DNA from: a virus
Length of the DNA stretch: 64,000 nt
Virus record (IMG/VR): IMGVR_UViG_3300044642_000074
Span: 50,809-114,808 of that record
Reading direction: 5' to 3' (one strand)
The notes beneath the pieces are model-generated. The model was given only the letters and a program-made list of their open reading frames with translations, was not told the DNA's origin and did not search any database. A program made the translations under genes and the position numbers. Each line of letters starts with the position of its first letter. The first letter of the stretch is position 1. This document shows positions 11,801 to 19,600 of the stretch, in pieces.

Positions 11801-14800
11801 ACATATCTAGCTGTGAACAAAGAGATTGCGGTGGTAGAACAGCATAAGCTTATCTACGGTCATCCAGTTATGTATAAAGATTTGGCTAAGCGTGCAAACG
11901 GTGCCAACTCTAACAAAGATGCTATTGTAGATAACCACGAGATTGTCAAGTGGATGGATCAGAACATGCCGCGTTTGGATGGCAAGAAGCGTAGTAGCAA
12001 TACTACACAGACATTTAAGAATATTTCTTTCAAGGATGTTAATACGGTATCTGAGTTTTATAAAGAGATAGCAGAAAACATGTATGCTTCTATGAAGGAA
12101 GACATGTCAAAAGATGCTGCAGAAAAACGTATTGGTGTTAAGTTTGACGCCAAGGGTAAGTTCAAAAACTTTATCCTTGATGACAAGAAAGGATTTACCG
12201 GAGAGATCAAGGCTTATCTTAACCTTAATGAGGCGGACGCTCAGGCGTATATCATGCCTGATCTTTATAGAGACATGTTATACTTGTCTTCTAAGATCAG
12301 TAAGAACCAGCTTCGTCAGTGGGAGTATGAAAGAGCCTACGAGGTGGTAGCAAGAAGCTCAAAGCGTAAGGACCACCCTGCATATAAAAACTACTCTAAG
12401 ATTTATACTAAGGAACAAATGGCTGAGTTTAGGAAGATTGTTGAGGCCGGAAGCCCTGGTATAGTTATGCAGCCACTCAAACCTCAGTACTTTGGTTATG
12501 CTAATAACTCAAGCCTGATGCAGACCGTGTTCCTTAAACACTCGGTACAACCTAAGTTCTACCGTCAGGTAGAGGGCAGTCAGTTTGAAAAACTTTATTT
12601 GGCTGCACAGAACAATCAGGTAGATATTGTAGGCTTTGAGTCTGGAGAGAAAGTAGGTAACATGCTTAACAGCAAGGGAGAGTTCTTGCCTATATATAAT
12701 ACAGCCGGTGAAATTAACATACCGGTTCAGTATGATCAGAACGGAAACACCCAGTCTGTAAACCTTCCTGACGGCATGCCGGTACAGGAATTGTTTACCC
12801 GTTACTATGGTATTCAGCAGGAAGTACCTGCTCTTTCTAAGAGCAAGGTTGTACGCGGTACCCAGGTAACCAAGCTGGTTATGAGTAACTTCAAGGTAGA
12901 TGGTAAGTTTACATCTGCTGAAGCAGAAGCTAAGGTTAATGAGTACAATAGTATTCTAAGACAAATGATCCGTTTGGGTAAAGAGGAGTTATTAGAAGAG
13001 CTGGGTATGCAGAGACTTGGTGATGGAAGCTATATTGTTGCTGACATTAATAAGATGGTAAGCATGCTCAGGGAAGAGTTGGAAAAGAGAGATCTTCCAA
13101 ACAATTTGATTGATGGCTTACAGGCTACACCAGATGGTAGCAGCCTTATGTATAAGTTTGACACGCTGGCTAACCGTAATAAGATTGACAATATCCTGAA
13201 CTCTATTGTAGATAGCAGGGTAATTTCAGATAAGATGTTTGGTAAGTCTGCCGTACAGGTAGCTTCTACAGGTTTTGAAGGAGCTGGTCGTACAATGGTT
13301 TACCTAAATAATGGTGTATACGAAGAGGTTGCTGAAAATGAACTGACCGATGAACAGCGTGCAAGTGTACAGACTACATCCAATGAACTTAAGTTCTACC
13401 GTAATGAAAACGGCAGGATTCAAGGTATGGAAGTATACATATCCTGGTTCTTTGACGGAGTTAAACCTGAAGATGTTGGTTTAAAACTGGTTAACGGTAT
13501 TTACCAGATTCCGGAAAACTTTGACATGCGTTTACTGGAAGCTATCGGTTTTCGTATTCCTACTCAAGGTATGAACTCTATTGAGAACATCATCATCAAA
13601 GGATTCCTACCTAAGGAAGCCGGTGATATGGTGGTAGTTCCATCTGAGATTGTAGGTAAGGCCGGATCTGACTTTGACATAGATAAGCTAAACATGTACC
13701 TGTCTAACTACTATGTATTAGACGGAAAGATTAACTACCTGCAAGACGGGTTGACTACAGAACAGCTTACTGAAATAGCCAAGAAAATATATGCTGAGAA
13801 TACTGACACAAGAGTAGAAACTAATGAGTTTATTAACTCTGTTTTTGAAGGAATACCTAATGATGAAACAGAATTTGTTCAGTCTTTTGTAAAGAGTTAT
13901 GAGAAGAAGAATCTGCAGAACAAGTTTAAGAAAGTAATGCAGGATCTTGTTTCTCTACCTGAGAACTATCGTCAGTTGGTTGTACCTAACGGTGCCGCTA
14001 CACTGAAGTCTCTAGCTTCTGAGATCAATGAACTTAAGGGTAGAGATGATGCTGAGTCTTCATTCCTGGCCCTAAGAAAGTTTATTCCTATGGCTGAGGT
14101 ACGCCAACGTTACCTTACCGGTAAAGCAATGGTGGGTATCGCTGCCCTCCAGACTACCTCTCATACTATGAGTCAGGTATCTAGTATCAGACTTACCGGT
14201 ACATACGATCCTAAATCACTGTACTATCTTTTTGAAGGTACCCGTAAAAAAGAGATCATTGTTCGTCTGCCACATAACCGTACTGAAAACGGTGATCTAT
14301 ATCTCTATGCAAAGAAAGATCAGAGCGGACGTTGGATATCAGAACTTCTGTCTGAGGCATTGACTGGTTTCGTGGATGCAGCAAAAGATCCGTTTGTATT
14401 TGAACTTAACCTTAGTCTTGGTACAGCTGGTACCTGGTTTTATCTACAGAAGTTAGGTGTACCTGTTCAGGATATAGCTTACCTATTCAACCAGCCAATT
14501 GTTGACCAGTACATGAAGGAAGAGGCTAAGAACCGTTCTTACTTCAAGAAAGCCAACGATGAGTCACTGAGCAAGTTTTTGCTGATGATGAAGGTAGCTG
14601 CTCCTTATATGGATAACGTTCCTTCGTTAAGGGGAACTTATGAGAAGATCAACAACCTTCTTTCTGAAATAGAAAAGTTTGAGGACGCAGATATTCCTTT
14701 CCAGCTTAAGAATCAGCAGATCATTGGATTCAGAAAACAGATCAAGCAGCTTCGCCAGAAGACTGCAGATGAGCTTGCTTCTCTTAGAGACGAGTCTAAG

Positions 14801-16618
14801 ACACTTCGTACTGATGATCTAAGAGGTTCTATTGAACGCTATTATAGCAAAGGATATAAACTTAATGAGAAGGATTCAATCTTCCAGTTAGGTGTACTTT
14901 TAGATTATCTGGAATACAACTCTCAGGCTCAGTACTTGACTGAGTTTATTCGCTCTATTGGATATGATAATACCAAGACTAAGTCTATCATAGAGAACCA
15001 GTTGCAGAATACTCGTTGGGAAAAGATGCTGGGTAGTGAGTTTATTGCTAACCCAGAGGCTATTCTTGAGAATACTTTCATTGGTGAGATGAAAGAACAG
15101 AAGGAAGATCTTCCTAACCTGTTCCGTAATTTCTTTGTTTCTCTGCATCCTAAGGCTCAGCCGGTCTTTGAACCACTGAAAAGACAGATAAACAACCGGG
15201 ATATCTTTATGCTTCCTGATGCCCAGGCTGAGTTGATAAACAAATACCAGAACTTCTTTATAAATTATATTATACAGACTACTCCGTATATGAAGAACGG
15301 AATACAGACCAGCTTGAATGGTCAGTATGAAAACTTGATGAAAGGAGCAATGTCTATGGGTAAACAGCTGAAGATGCTTCGTGAGGTTCCTGATCCTAAT
15401 ATTTCTGAGAACCTAGTTGTAAAGGAACTCCTGCCTATCCTAACATCTGATTCTACGCAGGTAGATAATATCAAGCTGTTTAAGAATCGTATGGATACTT
15501 TTAAAAACAATATACTTATAGAGTCTGTAGACAATCTGTACAGCTATGCTAAGACTACTGGTAATATAGCTCTACAAAACTTTGTAGAAAATTTGGGAAC
15601 ATTTGCTATCTTGCAAACAGGTCTACAAGAAGGTGGTTTAAACTACACAAAGATTCTTCCAGTTCACCTCTATACAAAGGTTGTTAATGAGATCATGACC
15701 AACTTTACAGATGGTGTAGCAGAGGTTAATCCTCAGCTTGTTTGGAGACAGTTCCATCAGAACAACTGGAGAAACCAGAACATCACACCTAGAGTGAAGT
15801 TTGCAAAGAAAGATAAGCTTACCGGTAATTTATTACTTAGTGCAAGCTACAGTGATTCAGAGTATGACTATGTTTCTAAGACAACCATACGCCCTGACAT
15901 TGCCGGCCGTGCAAACGAGCAGAGAAGAGCTGAGCTCCTTAAGCAGAAGAGATACAATGAGGTGTTTGAGACTGTTATATATGAAAAGATTCAGAGTGAC
16001 CTGGATATGGGAGATGATACAAACGTAGCTTACCGACCTATACAAAAACTTGGAGACGTATATAAATTCGTGGAAGTATACGCAACAGACAGATCGTCTA
16101 TTATACCTCAGAACCTTACCGTGGATCTTACCACAGGAGCTCTTCAGGCTACTTATATTCCTCAAAGTGAAGTAAGTGTAGTAAGTGAAGCTAGTGCTGT
16201 AAAACCGGTACTGCCTCAGAATCAGGGTATGGCAATGCCTTCTAACTTAATCTTGAACCTAGGTGGAGTACAACCTGTTGCTGCTGAATCTAAAGTAGCA
16301 GAAGCTGCTTTAACACCAGTTGATAAAAATACTCTAAAAGATGGTGACGTTGTTTTTGACAAAAACGGAACCAGATTTACATTTAGAGGTTTAAGAGCTG
16401 AAGGACAAGTTGGTGCTCGTTCTCCAAGACTTGAAGAAGCCAATGGAAATATTGTTATTCCTGGTGAAAACATACAGCTTTTCCGTTCATCTGATCAGAA
16501 CATTTCCGATGCTCAGATCATTGCTAGCTCTGAATACAAAACCTGGGCTGCCAATAATGCTAATCCGTTAATGACTGACCAAGAGAATTTAGAATACTAT
16601 AAACAGTGTAAGTTATAA
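2807..16618 (+). CDS. Giant virion RNA polymerase polyprotein (crAss-like), 4603 aa
   Basis: Enormous uninterrupted ORF. Around residues 3615-3632 it reads VGKAGSDFDIDKLNMYL; D3622, D3624 and D3626 form the DFDID metal-binding motif of crAss-like virion RNA polymerases (phi14:2 gp66 type), related to the DxDxD loop of cellular polymerases and eukaryotic RNA-dependent polymerases. The N-terminal quarter has glycine-rich hydrophobic helices (about 130-155, 212-240, 470-485). Long coiled-coil stretches span about 660-1450. A Pro/Gln/Ala-rich linker at about 1885-2010 carries repeated F-hydrophobic-N-P motifs. HEAFE at 2100-2104, right after the linker, resembles a zincin motif. The polymerase would be packaged, injected and transcribe early genes. 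At roughly twice the length of phi14:2 gp66 it must carry extra cargo domains. The polymerase call is strong; the extra domains are not identified. Confidence 0.88.
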   Translation: MIENLFEQGLDNVDVPENLEETPGLELGNLDQPESPEQSPLGTPAPVQSTPSVDPPTKKYKSYEAALDAAELGAKKFFPFADTDFLRSKTVSGDRARKYNDMEYGYRYGVDMDDFYGEMESPLTTFAKGAGRFVLGVGTKVGQGAGFLLGLANPQNWDEDIITKASDNGITYLFDQLDEKTKQDWLPTFQEAADRDKGFWNKFFTDGDFWMTDAVDGAAFLVSAWVPGMALSKLGLGTKLAQSLSGLRLGVGGAEAAVEGAAMTQNYLTKANSIFKTGIDKFNAWALATSSEAMFEAAEARRGIIDSLTYDEFGRLKINPVTGTPYSEDEKRKIAGGAAQNSFLLNAALLAGTNALELRWIGSMFGAGERAAVSGITGATNLTDRMVAEQAVGKFSKFLSSGKGAFLSGATQGILAEGFVEENAQLAIQRVNQQYGMQGKVAEFGNLGDFITQFKNQTFNALIGKDPEAATSIGIGGILGTLGGGISSTIQQRKDRTLTEQVINAYNLAQDNWLKFGNIYKTQDVFTVDEQGTTVKTQQVVFDQNGEPVVDQEKLSGALTGYTAVTAALDEASKLQPGFQRDILRDTAFADFVTAHINAGIENTVIDKLNSLQKASPQDLAKLGFTVGENAEQQINRYKNLASAIINQNKLINSDILVDNSQEDKARKNYLLKLAADQAVYKSLVNENQTALTEIQNQLVTSENSSLSDGLVEQLNELAQRIKSQEEILQEMGTSPDTGIRKQVANQVLDELKQNYEQLEKDNTTTIQSLKKDKDGFYEYEKPGRNIPGVYDQYKKKVRLKGELQNQIKLNGLEWSKYADTKNGKQNFLQMFKEDIVDPLTQAAAEAQDAQSQLGKTITLTGTDANGNPKAIDITVGKLYVGKFTKSERYRGKQIVSVFNNDKIKILDISEDGSTVTIKANGEVMEMSAQELADIAIPENWRAFDSLTDDQKLYLTLRNQVIEYRVLERDASGKPIKQANGKYKTRVVKGRVAMNKNRTDLLFTYIDPTTNKKKFVDFDMRYVVNQESLEKLLTPQQFSVKSQEEKVKQKYETQKQFLTNLITETEAKLADADTRRQANVQEFQKLEEDLKGMREMLEEAVSFLEKNPYTRGRKSNAYKSMEELSQQLTDEINKKETQLAALQKEKEDLTNLLEALKSTNELYYQGLIELEETSQPFLADQSGSIFAQEQADLETAQDNQVTRRFNSSELEQMIEQTETEVELIDDRVNYLQGYINQLKKMLDKVLVFKDVADALMEITDREQLRNALKMLEDQSSVLADNTDVTKVGDILLPSAPVENIAPQVTDVIKKEIVKALRKGLARGDKGIEAQYTLELIQRLKDSVQEMDDLIQKRDELAPKLIRLETALQQKQLLTSLQERVNFLKTIQEGLLAQYEIRQQEILTQRQSKTAEVVQNQMMGDKLADEEVSQDSETYNFDVKKPLLAVHGLFTTAGRHFVDDADTELNMENNNALFYKLSAMADLLTDEFYLMPVTAENDTFGIRRPDVYGDDIKLVVVKKVGNEFKFVDANGEVLENPTKETLVYTSMHGNATMFGDNVQAAVDSVKNSFTTKGLTDAEILDHIKRFKAFRDKIKADIEAGRPAYVPVMGKSKGVQVFVEKDASGLPQELPMEGRLISEDTADYTNMTHPDGQGISLVVSTLKDNTAVDVKPGRVIMQKADGTGFRVFNRQLSQEEKDNFINTLKVLTGLLARKNSTTSPLSKQEALDLSDVLTYLNGLVFWTKQDSISQSENKFYINQDNGMLYRGTNAVALTADAIEAAKETLTKDLYHQVNNNLVKLNDPFFQVIVDENMKISKVEYQNYVHYLLGTQDMKGQNRRLGTPVVYTNTPAYSPDDLTPQLKSVFFTYQDPDNPIIPKVTVTQNNIAFPAAQAQPNGQPVVGTAATGFVINPAAFGATAPAASQQQTPAPAVAAQNPFIFNPAGFTAQPQAQPAAQPQPAVPGFVFNPNQPVQPQSTTQAPANPFILNTAEFVAPPQPVFPTTQTATPGASTLISTILSDQYQQSMPSMSDPSTKVSNVYREALDTLKKREDFKKVAKWFSEKLPQISVEKVAELIDGIAWGAFKNGAVYISENAEEGTGFHEAFEAVWGSYLTVEEQMELAKAFRSLEGEFTNPFTKETKPYSQASMYDVREMLAEGMRDYMLERSTYGGKILAFFKELWNAIKALVGLGNINEAEELINNVYKSINQGKYVNAKQVRDVSMMGTAYSQAIPGTTQEFSTQFTEGLTGFFFMNLYASQKNIDSLLDKYSNTNQLLKQLFVQSLEDMKSYLVGPMSNFAQRYVNVARKQLGRDLTQDELNFLYTQYLNQDRNAYQIEQAFGQPKYVYDNLKASLKKFGLQFKELTSQEDEEFINNKEESVTDALGIRDAIFIDPRRLTAVNFRMLLGSLTSDTYDSAYKSDTNPMGIVFEKNNLGLPKLIDFDNVHNMLINELNGSASRIEGGKFIDALTEMMNKLDKKYKNINGTYKPGYVWIQRLKNRLKYAGTEGSYFTTANITADDIALMIGFEKSLLNKQNLPVKTIIGENGYIFDTDPIQTNSESKIREEWENNVMTSTQPLSRKSQSSLLGVDDKGMIVIDRSSYAYAGNPADTSKPHLSMSRPTFNQIIEILSEFGIKFTASNEELKKHKVAINRSYSAIREKIIDGTISTMQDLYGRNVVNKAITDLVEIQAEYSAEDNVLMHLTAEGKPQYSITLPSNITYVLNSLNDAKNLADFVSSNPQFGFVDQSGNVALHPYQSRSLLLKPGGLIFDADGNKRLDMDVKYHLISGVAAQDSDGTNTSDLTYPDRVMQEIHYLLKNIHYTIINSDKSTEFALGLNNSFVSFREASAGIDSADFSKVINIYMDQLEDEIDSAVREQELPSNIQYYSKEVKQLGHYRDILGPALVKEFTDKVLKKKMTKQDFMNKPAVQAAIKNHITGLASETLQGLIDLDIIKATQVGTTTAGKPVFEYSTKAISQEQLSLLKLDGSQMNQADIESLMTYLAVNKEIAVVEQHKLIYGHPVMYKDLAKRANGANSNKDAIVDNHEIVKWMDQNMPRLDGKKRSSNTTQTFKNISFKDVNTVSEFYKEIAENMYASMKEDMSKDAAEKRIGVKFDAKGKFKNFILDDKKGFTGEIKAYLNLNEADAQAYIMPDLYRDMLYLSSKISKNQLRQWEYERAYEVVARSSKRKDHPAYKNYSKIYTKEQMAEFRKIVEAGSPGIVMQPLKPQYFGYANNSSLMQTVFLKHSVQPKFYRQVEGSQFEKLYLAAQNNQVDIVGFESGEKVGNMLNSKGEFLPIYNTAGEINIPVQYDQNGNTQSVNLPDGMPVQELFTRYYGIQQEVPALSKSKVVRGTQVTKLVMSNFKVDGKFTSAEAEAKVNEYNSILRQMIRLGKEELLEELGMQRLGDGSYIVADINKMVSMLREELEKRDLPNNLIDGLQATPDGSSLMYKFDTLANRNKIDNILNSIVDSRVISDKMFGKSAVQVASTGFEGAGRTMVYLNNGVYEEVAENELTDEQRASVQTTSNELKFYRNENGRIQGMEVYISWFFDGVKPEDVGLKLVNGIYQIPENFDMRLLEAIGFRIPTQGMNSIENIIIKGFLPKEAGDMVVVPSEIVGKAGSDFDIDKLNMYLSNYYVLDGKINYLQDGLTTEQLTEIAKKIYAENTDTRVETNEFINSVFEGIPNDETEFVQSFVKSYEKKNLQNKFKKVMQDLVSLPENYRQLVVPNGAATLKSLASEINELKGRDDAESSFLALRKFIPMAEVRQRYLTGKAMVGIAALQTTSHTMSQVSSIRLTGTYDPKSLYYLFEGTRKKEIIVRLPHNRTENGDLYLYAKKDQSGRWISELLSEALTGFVDAAKDPFVFELNLSLGTAGTWFYLQKLGVPVQDIAYLFNQPIVDQYMKEEAKNRSYFKKANDESLSKFLLMMKVAAPYMDNVPSLRGTYEKINNLLSEIEKFEDADIPFQLKNQQIIGFRKQIKQLRQKTADELASLRDESKTLRTDDLRGSIERYYSKGYKLNEKDSIFQLGVLLDYLEYNSQAQYLTEFIRSIGYDNTKTKSIIENQLQNTRWEKMLGSEFIANPEAILENTFIGEMKEQKEDLPNLFRNFFVSLHPKAQPVFEPLKRQINNRDIFMLPDAQAELINKYQNFFINYIIQTTPYMKNGIQTSLNGQYENLMKGAMSMGKQLKMLREVPDPNISENLVVKELLPILTSDSTQVDNIKLFKNRMDTFKNNILIESVDNLYSYAKTTGNIALQNFVENLGTFAILQTGLQEGGLNYTKILPVHLYTKVVNEIMTNFTDGVAEVNPQLVWRQFHQNNWRNQNITPRVKFAKKDKLTGNLLLSASYSDSEYDYVSKTTIRPDIAGRANEQRRAELLKQKRYNEVFETVIYEKIQSDLDMGDDTNVAYRPIQKLGDVYKFVEVYATDRSSIIPQNLTVDLTTGALQATYIPQSEVSVVSEASAVKPVLPQNQGMAMPSNLILNLGGVQPVAAESKVAEAALTPVDKNTLKDGDVVFDKNGTRFTFRGLRAEGQVGARSPRLEEANGNIVIPGENIQLFRSSDQNISDAQIIASSEYKTWAANNANPLMTDQENLEYYKQCKL

Positions 16619-16622
16619 ACCT

Positions 16623-19600
16623 ATGAAGTGTCTTAATACATCTTTACCTACTGTACAAGAAAGTTTGGCAGTAATCAAGTCTGAGCCCATGGTGGCTAAG
16701 ATCTTGGATATGCTGGATGAAAACGCTACTTCCCAAGACGTTATAAAAAAGTACAATGACATGTACAATAAGTCTGAGGAAGGAACAAAACTGAACCAGA
16801 AAGTCATGAGCTTTCTGGACAAGATTGGTGTATCTGTAGAAAAGGTAAACCAGATCAAGGATGCTGAAGGTAATCCTTTGCAAGCTACAGCCAAGGCTGA
16901 TATGCTCAATAAGATTATTCAGGTTATTGAAGGTCGTGCTGATCTTAACACATTATCTGAGGAAGCCGCTCACTTTTTTGTAGAGATGCTGAACGATGAC
17001 AGTCCGTTGCTTAAAGAGATGATGGATAAGATCACCGGTTATGATCTGTATAGACAGACTGTAGAAAGATATAAGAATCTGCCTGAGTATAGACTTCAGG
17101 GAGGTGGTGTTAACTTTCCTAAGCTTAAGAAGGAAGCTATTGGTCAGCTGATAGCTCAGGCTATTATCAGACAGGAACAAGGGAATGAGACTGATGAACG
17201 TCTTGGTTTCTTGATGAAATGGTGGAGCAAGCTTTGGGACTTTGTTACTAAGTCTTTTAGCAGGGTAGAGGAGAATCCGTTTGAAACAGCTGCTCAGCAA
17301 ATTGTAGCCGGGGAAACTGCAGACTTAGAAGTAAACAAAGACATAGAAGGTGTATACTTTCAGCTTGATGATAGTATAAACAAACTAAAGGACGAGCAAA
17401 GCAGATTGACACTAGATAACAGTGTTGATCCGCGTACTGGACAGAAGCGTCACGTATACAATCGTGATGGCAAAGTTGTAAAGTTAAACGTTACTACAGC
17501 TAAAGTAGACCCATACTATAGAAGCATATTCCCTAATGACAAAAGAGACGAGCGTAAAAAGCAGGTTGACCTTGAAAAAGCTCAGTACGGGGACATGATC
17601 CACGCTACTATAGAAGCAATCATTGATACTTATATTGATCCAATAACAAAGAGACGCAGGGTTAGCCCGGCTCAGTCAAGATCTCAATACGTAGGTACTG
17701 ACTTCTATAATACCTTGGACGCTTATGTACGTGAGTTGATCAGTACATACGATCCTAATACCGTGTTTATGCGTGAGGTTAAGGTTTATGACCCAACTCA
17801 AGACATGGCAGGTAGTATTGACTTGATTGCCGTTACACCGGATGGTACCGTGAATGTTTATGACTGGAAGAGTCAGGAAGTAGGTAAAGGTAAAACTGAA
17901 CTTCCTTCTTATAAAGAAAAGGCATACAAGATTCAGCTGCAGGAATATGTAAACATACTTAGAAATGTATACGGCTTTAATAAGTTTGGTAAGATAAGAG
18001 CCATTCCTATTAAGACAAACTTTGCTTATACGGGTCCTGTAGGAGCTAAGCAGCTTTCCGGATTAAATAGTGTGGAGATCGCACCTGTTGACTCTCGTTT
18101 AACAGATCCATCTAAAGATTACTTGCTACCAATTACTTTAAAAGAAGATAAGGAAGAAGATGAAAGTCTTTCTGAAATGATTGGTAAGCTTAACAGCTTG
18201 TTAGAGCGTTTTGAAAACACAGCTAAGAATGCTAGAGCTTCCGAAAGAATTAAGATGCAGGATCAGATTGATCGTTACAGAAAAGCTATCAGGGATCTAC
18301 ATCTTAGAAAAGATATTAGGAAATTTATTGAGCTAGGTACTTTTGAAGTTAACCGCTACCAGAAGAAACTAAATGAAAACACCCTTACAGAAAAGGATGC
18401 TTTAGAATCACTAGATATCTTAAAGGTTTTCTCTGGTACTACCTATTACTTTAAGAACTATATGGGCCAGCTTCGTGCTGCATTAAATGCAGAGCAGGAT
18501 CCGAATGTAAAACAGATTTACCAGGATATCATCAATAACTATAACTCTCTTAACTCTAATGCTGAGATTACAGTAAAAGAAATGGAGAAGGCTATTTTGG
18601 AAATAGGTAAGAAGGTAGCTGAAGAAAAAGGAGGTATTCAGAATCTGATGATGTCAGAAAAAAAGATTGGTTCTGCTGCCGGATTCTTTGATGCTCTTAG
18701 CCAAATACCACAAAGAGCTTTTAAAGCTTTTTACAGAATACTTAGCGATGCTCAGAATAAACGTGACCTTTTATATGCAGAGTCTGTAAAAACCTTGGGT
18801 CAGCTTAAGACAGATCTTGATGCCTGGGCTAGAAATAAAGGTCTTGCTGGAGAAAGAATGTTTGACGGACTATTGGAAATAGATGAGAAAGGTAACTGGA
18901 ACGGTGAGTTTCTTAGAAAATATAATAAGCAAGCATATAAAGAACGTAAGAAAGCTATTGATGGTGCGGATATAAACTGGATCAAAGCTAATATGACTTT
19001 TGATAAAGCCTGGTATGAAAAAGACCTGGCTTCATACGTCAAGTATGTAGAGTCTATGCAGTATGATACAGATCCTCAGATAAACGCTGCTATTCAACAG
19101 CGTACAATCAATAACTGGATCTCTAACTTTAACGTTGCTGCAAACGGTCAGAATGACTTTGCGTTGTTAAATGTACAAAACAAGTACATGAGATTTAATG
19201 ATAACTGGATTACTGACAAGTGGAAGAACCTGCAGAAGCCAGAGAATGCACCGTTAAAGAAAGTGTATGATGAGTTCCAGAAACTTCTACGTAGGTCAGA
19301 AGACTTAGGTATGATAGATGAATACTCTTGGGACTTTATTCCGTCTATCTACAAAGGAAAGCTAGATCATATTGCTTTTGGTGGTAGTGTGTTTACCTCA
19401 AAAGGATTTTTAGAAGAGCTACAAGTAGCAACCGGAGACAACTATACACCACAGATAGATCCTATTACCGGTAAGGTTATGATGAACATACCTGTTCATT
19501 TTACCCAGGATATTGGGGTAGAAAAAGAAGATGGTACAGTTGATTACTCTCAGAAGAGTAGAGATCTTTTTAAAGTATTTGGTGTATGGTCTGCACAGAT

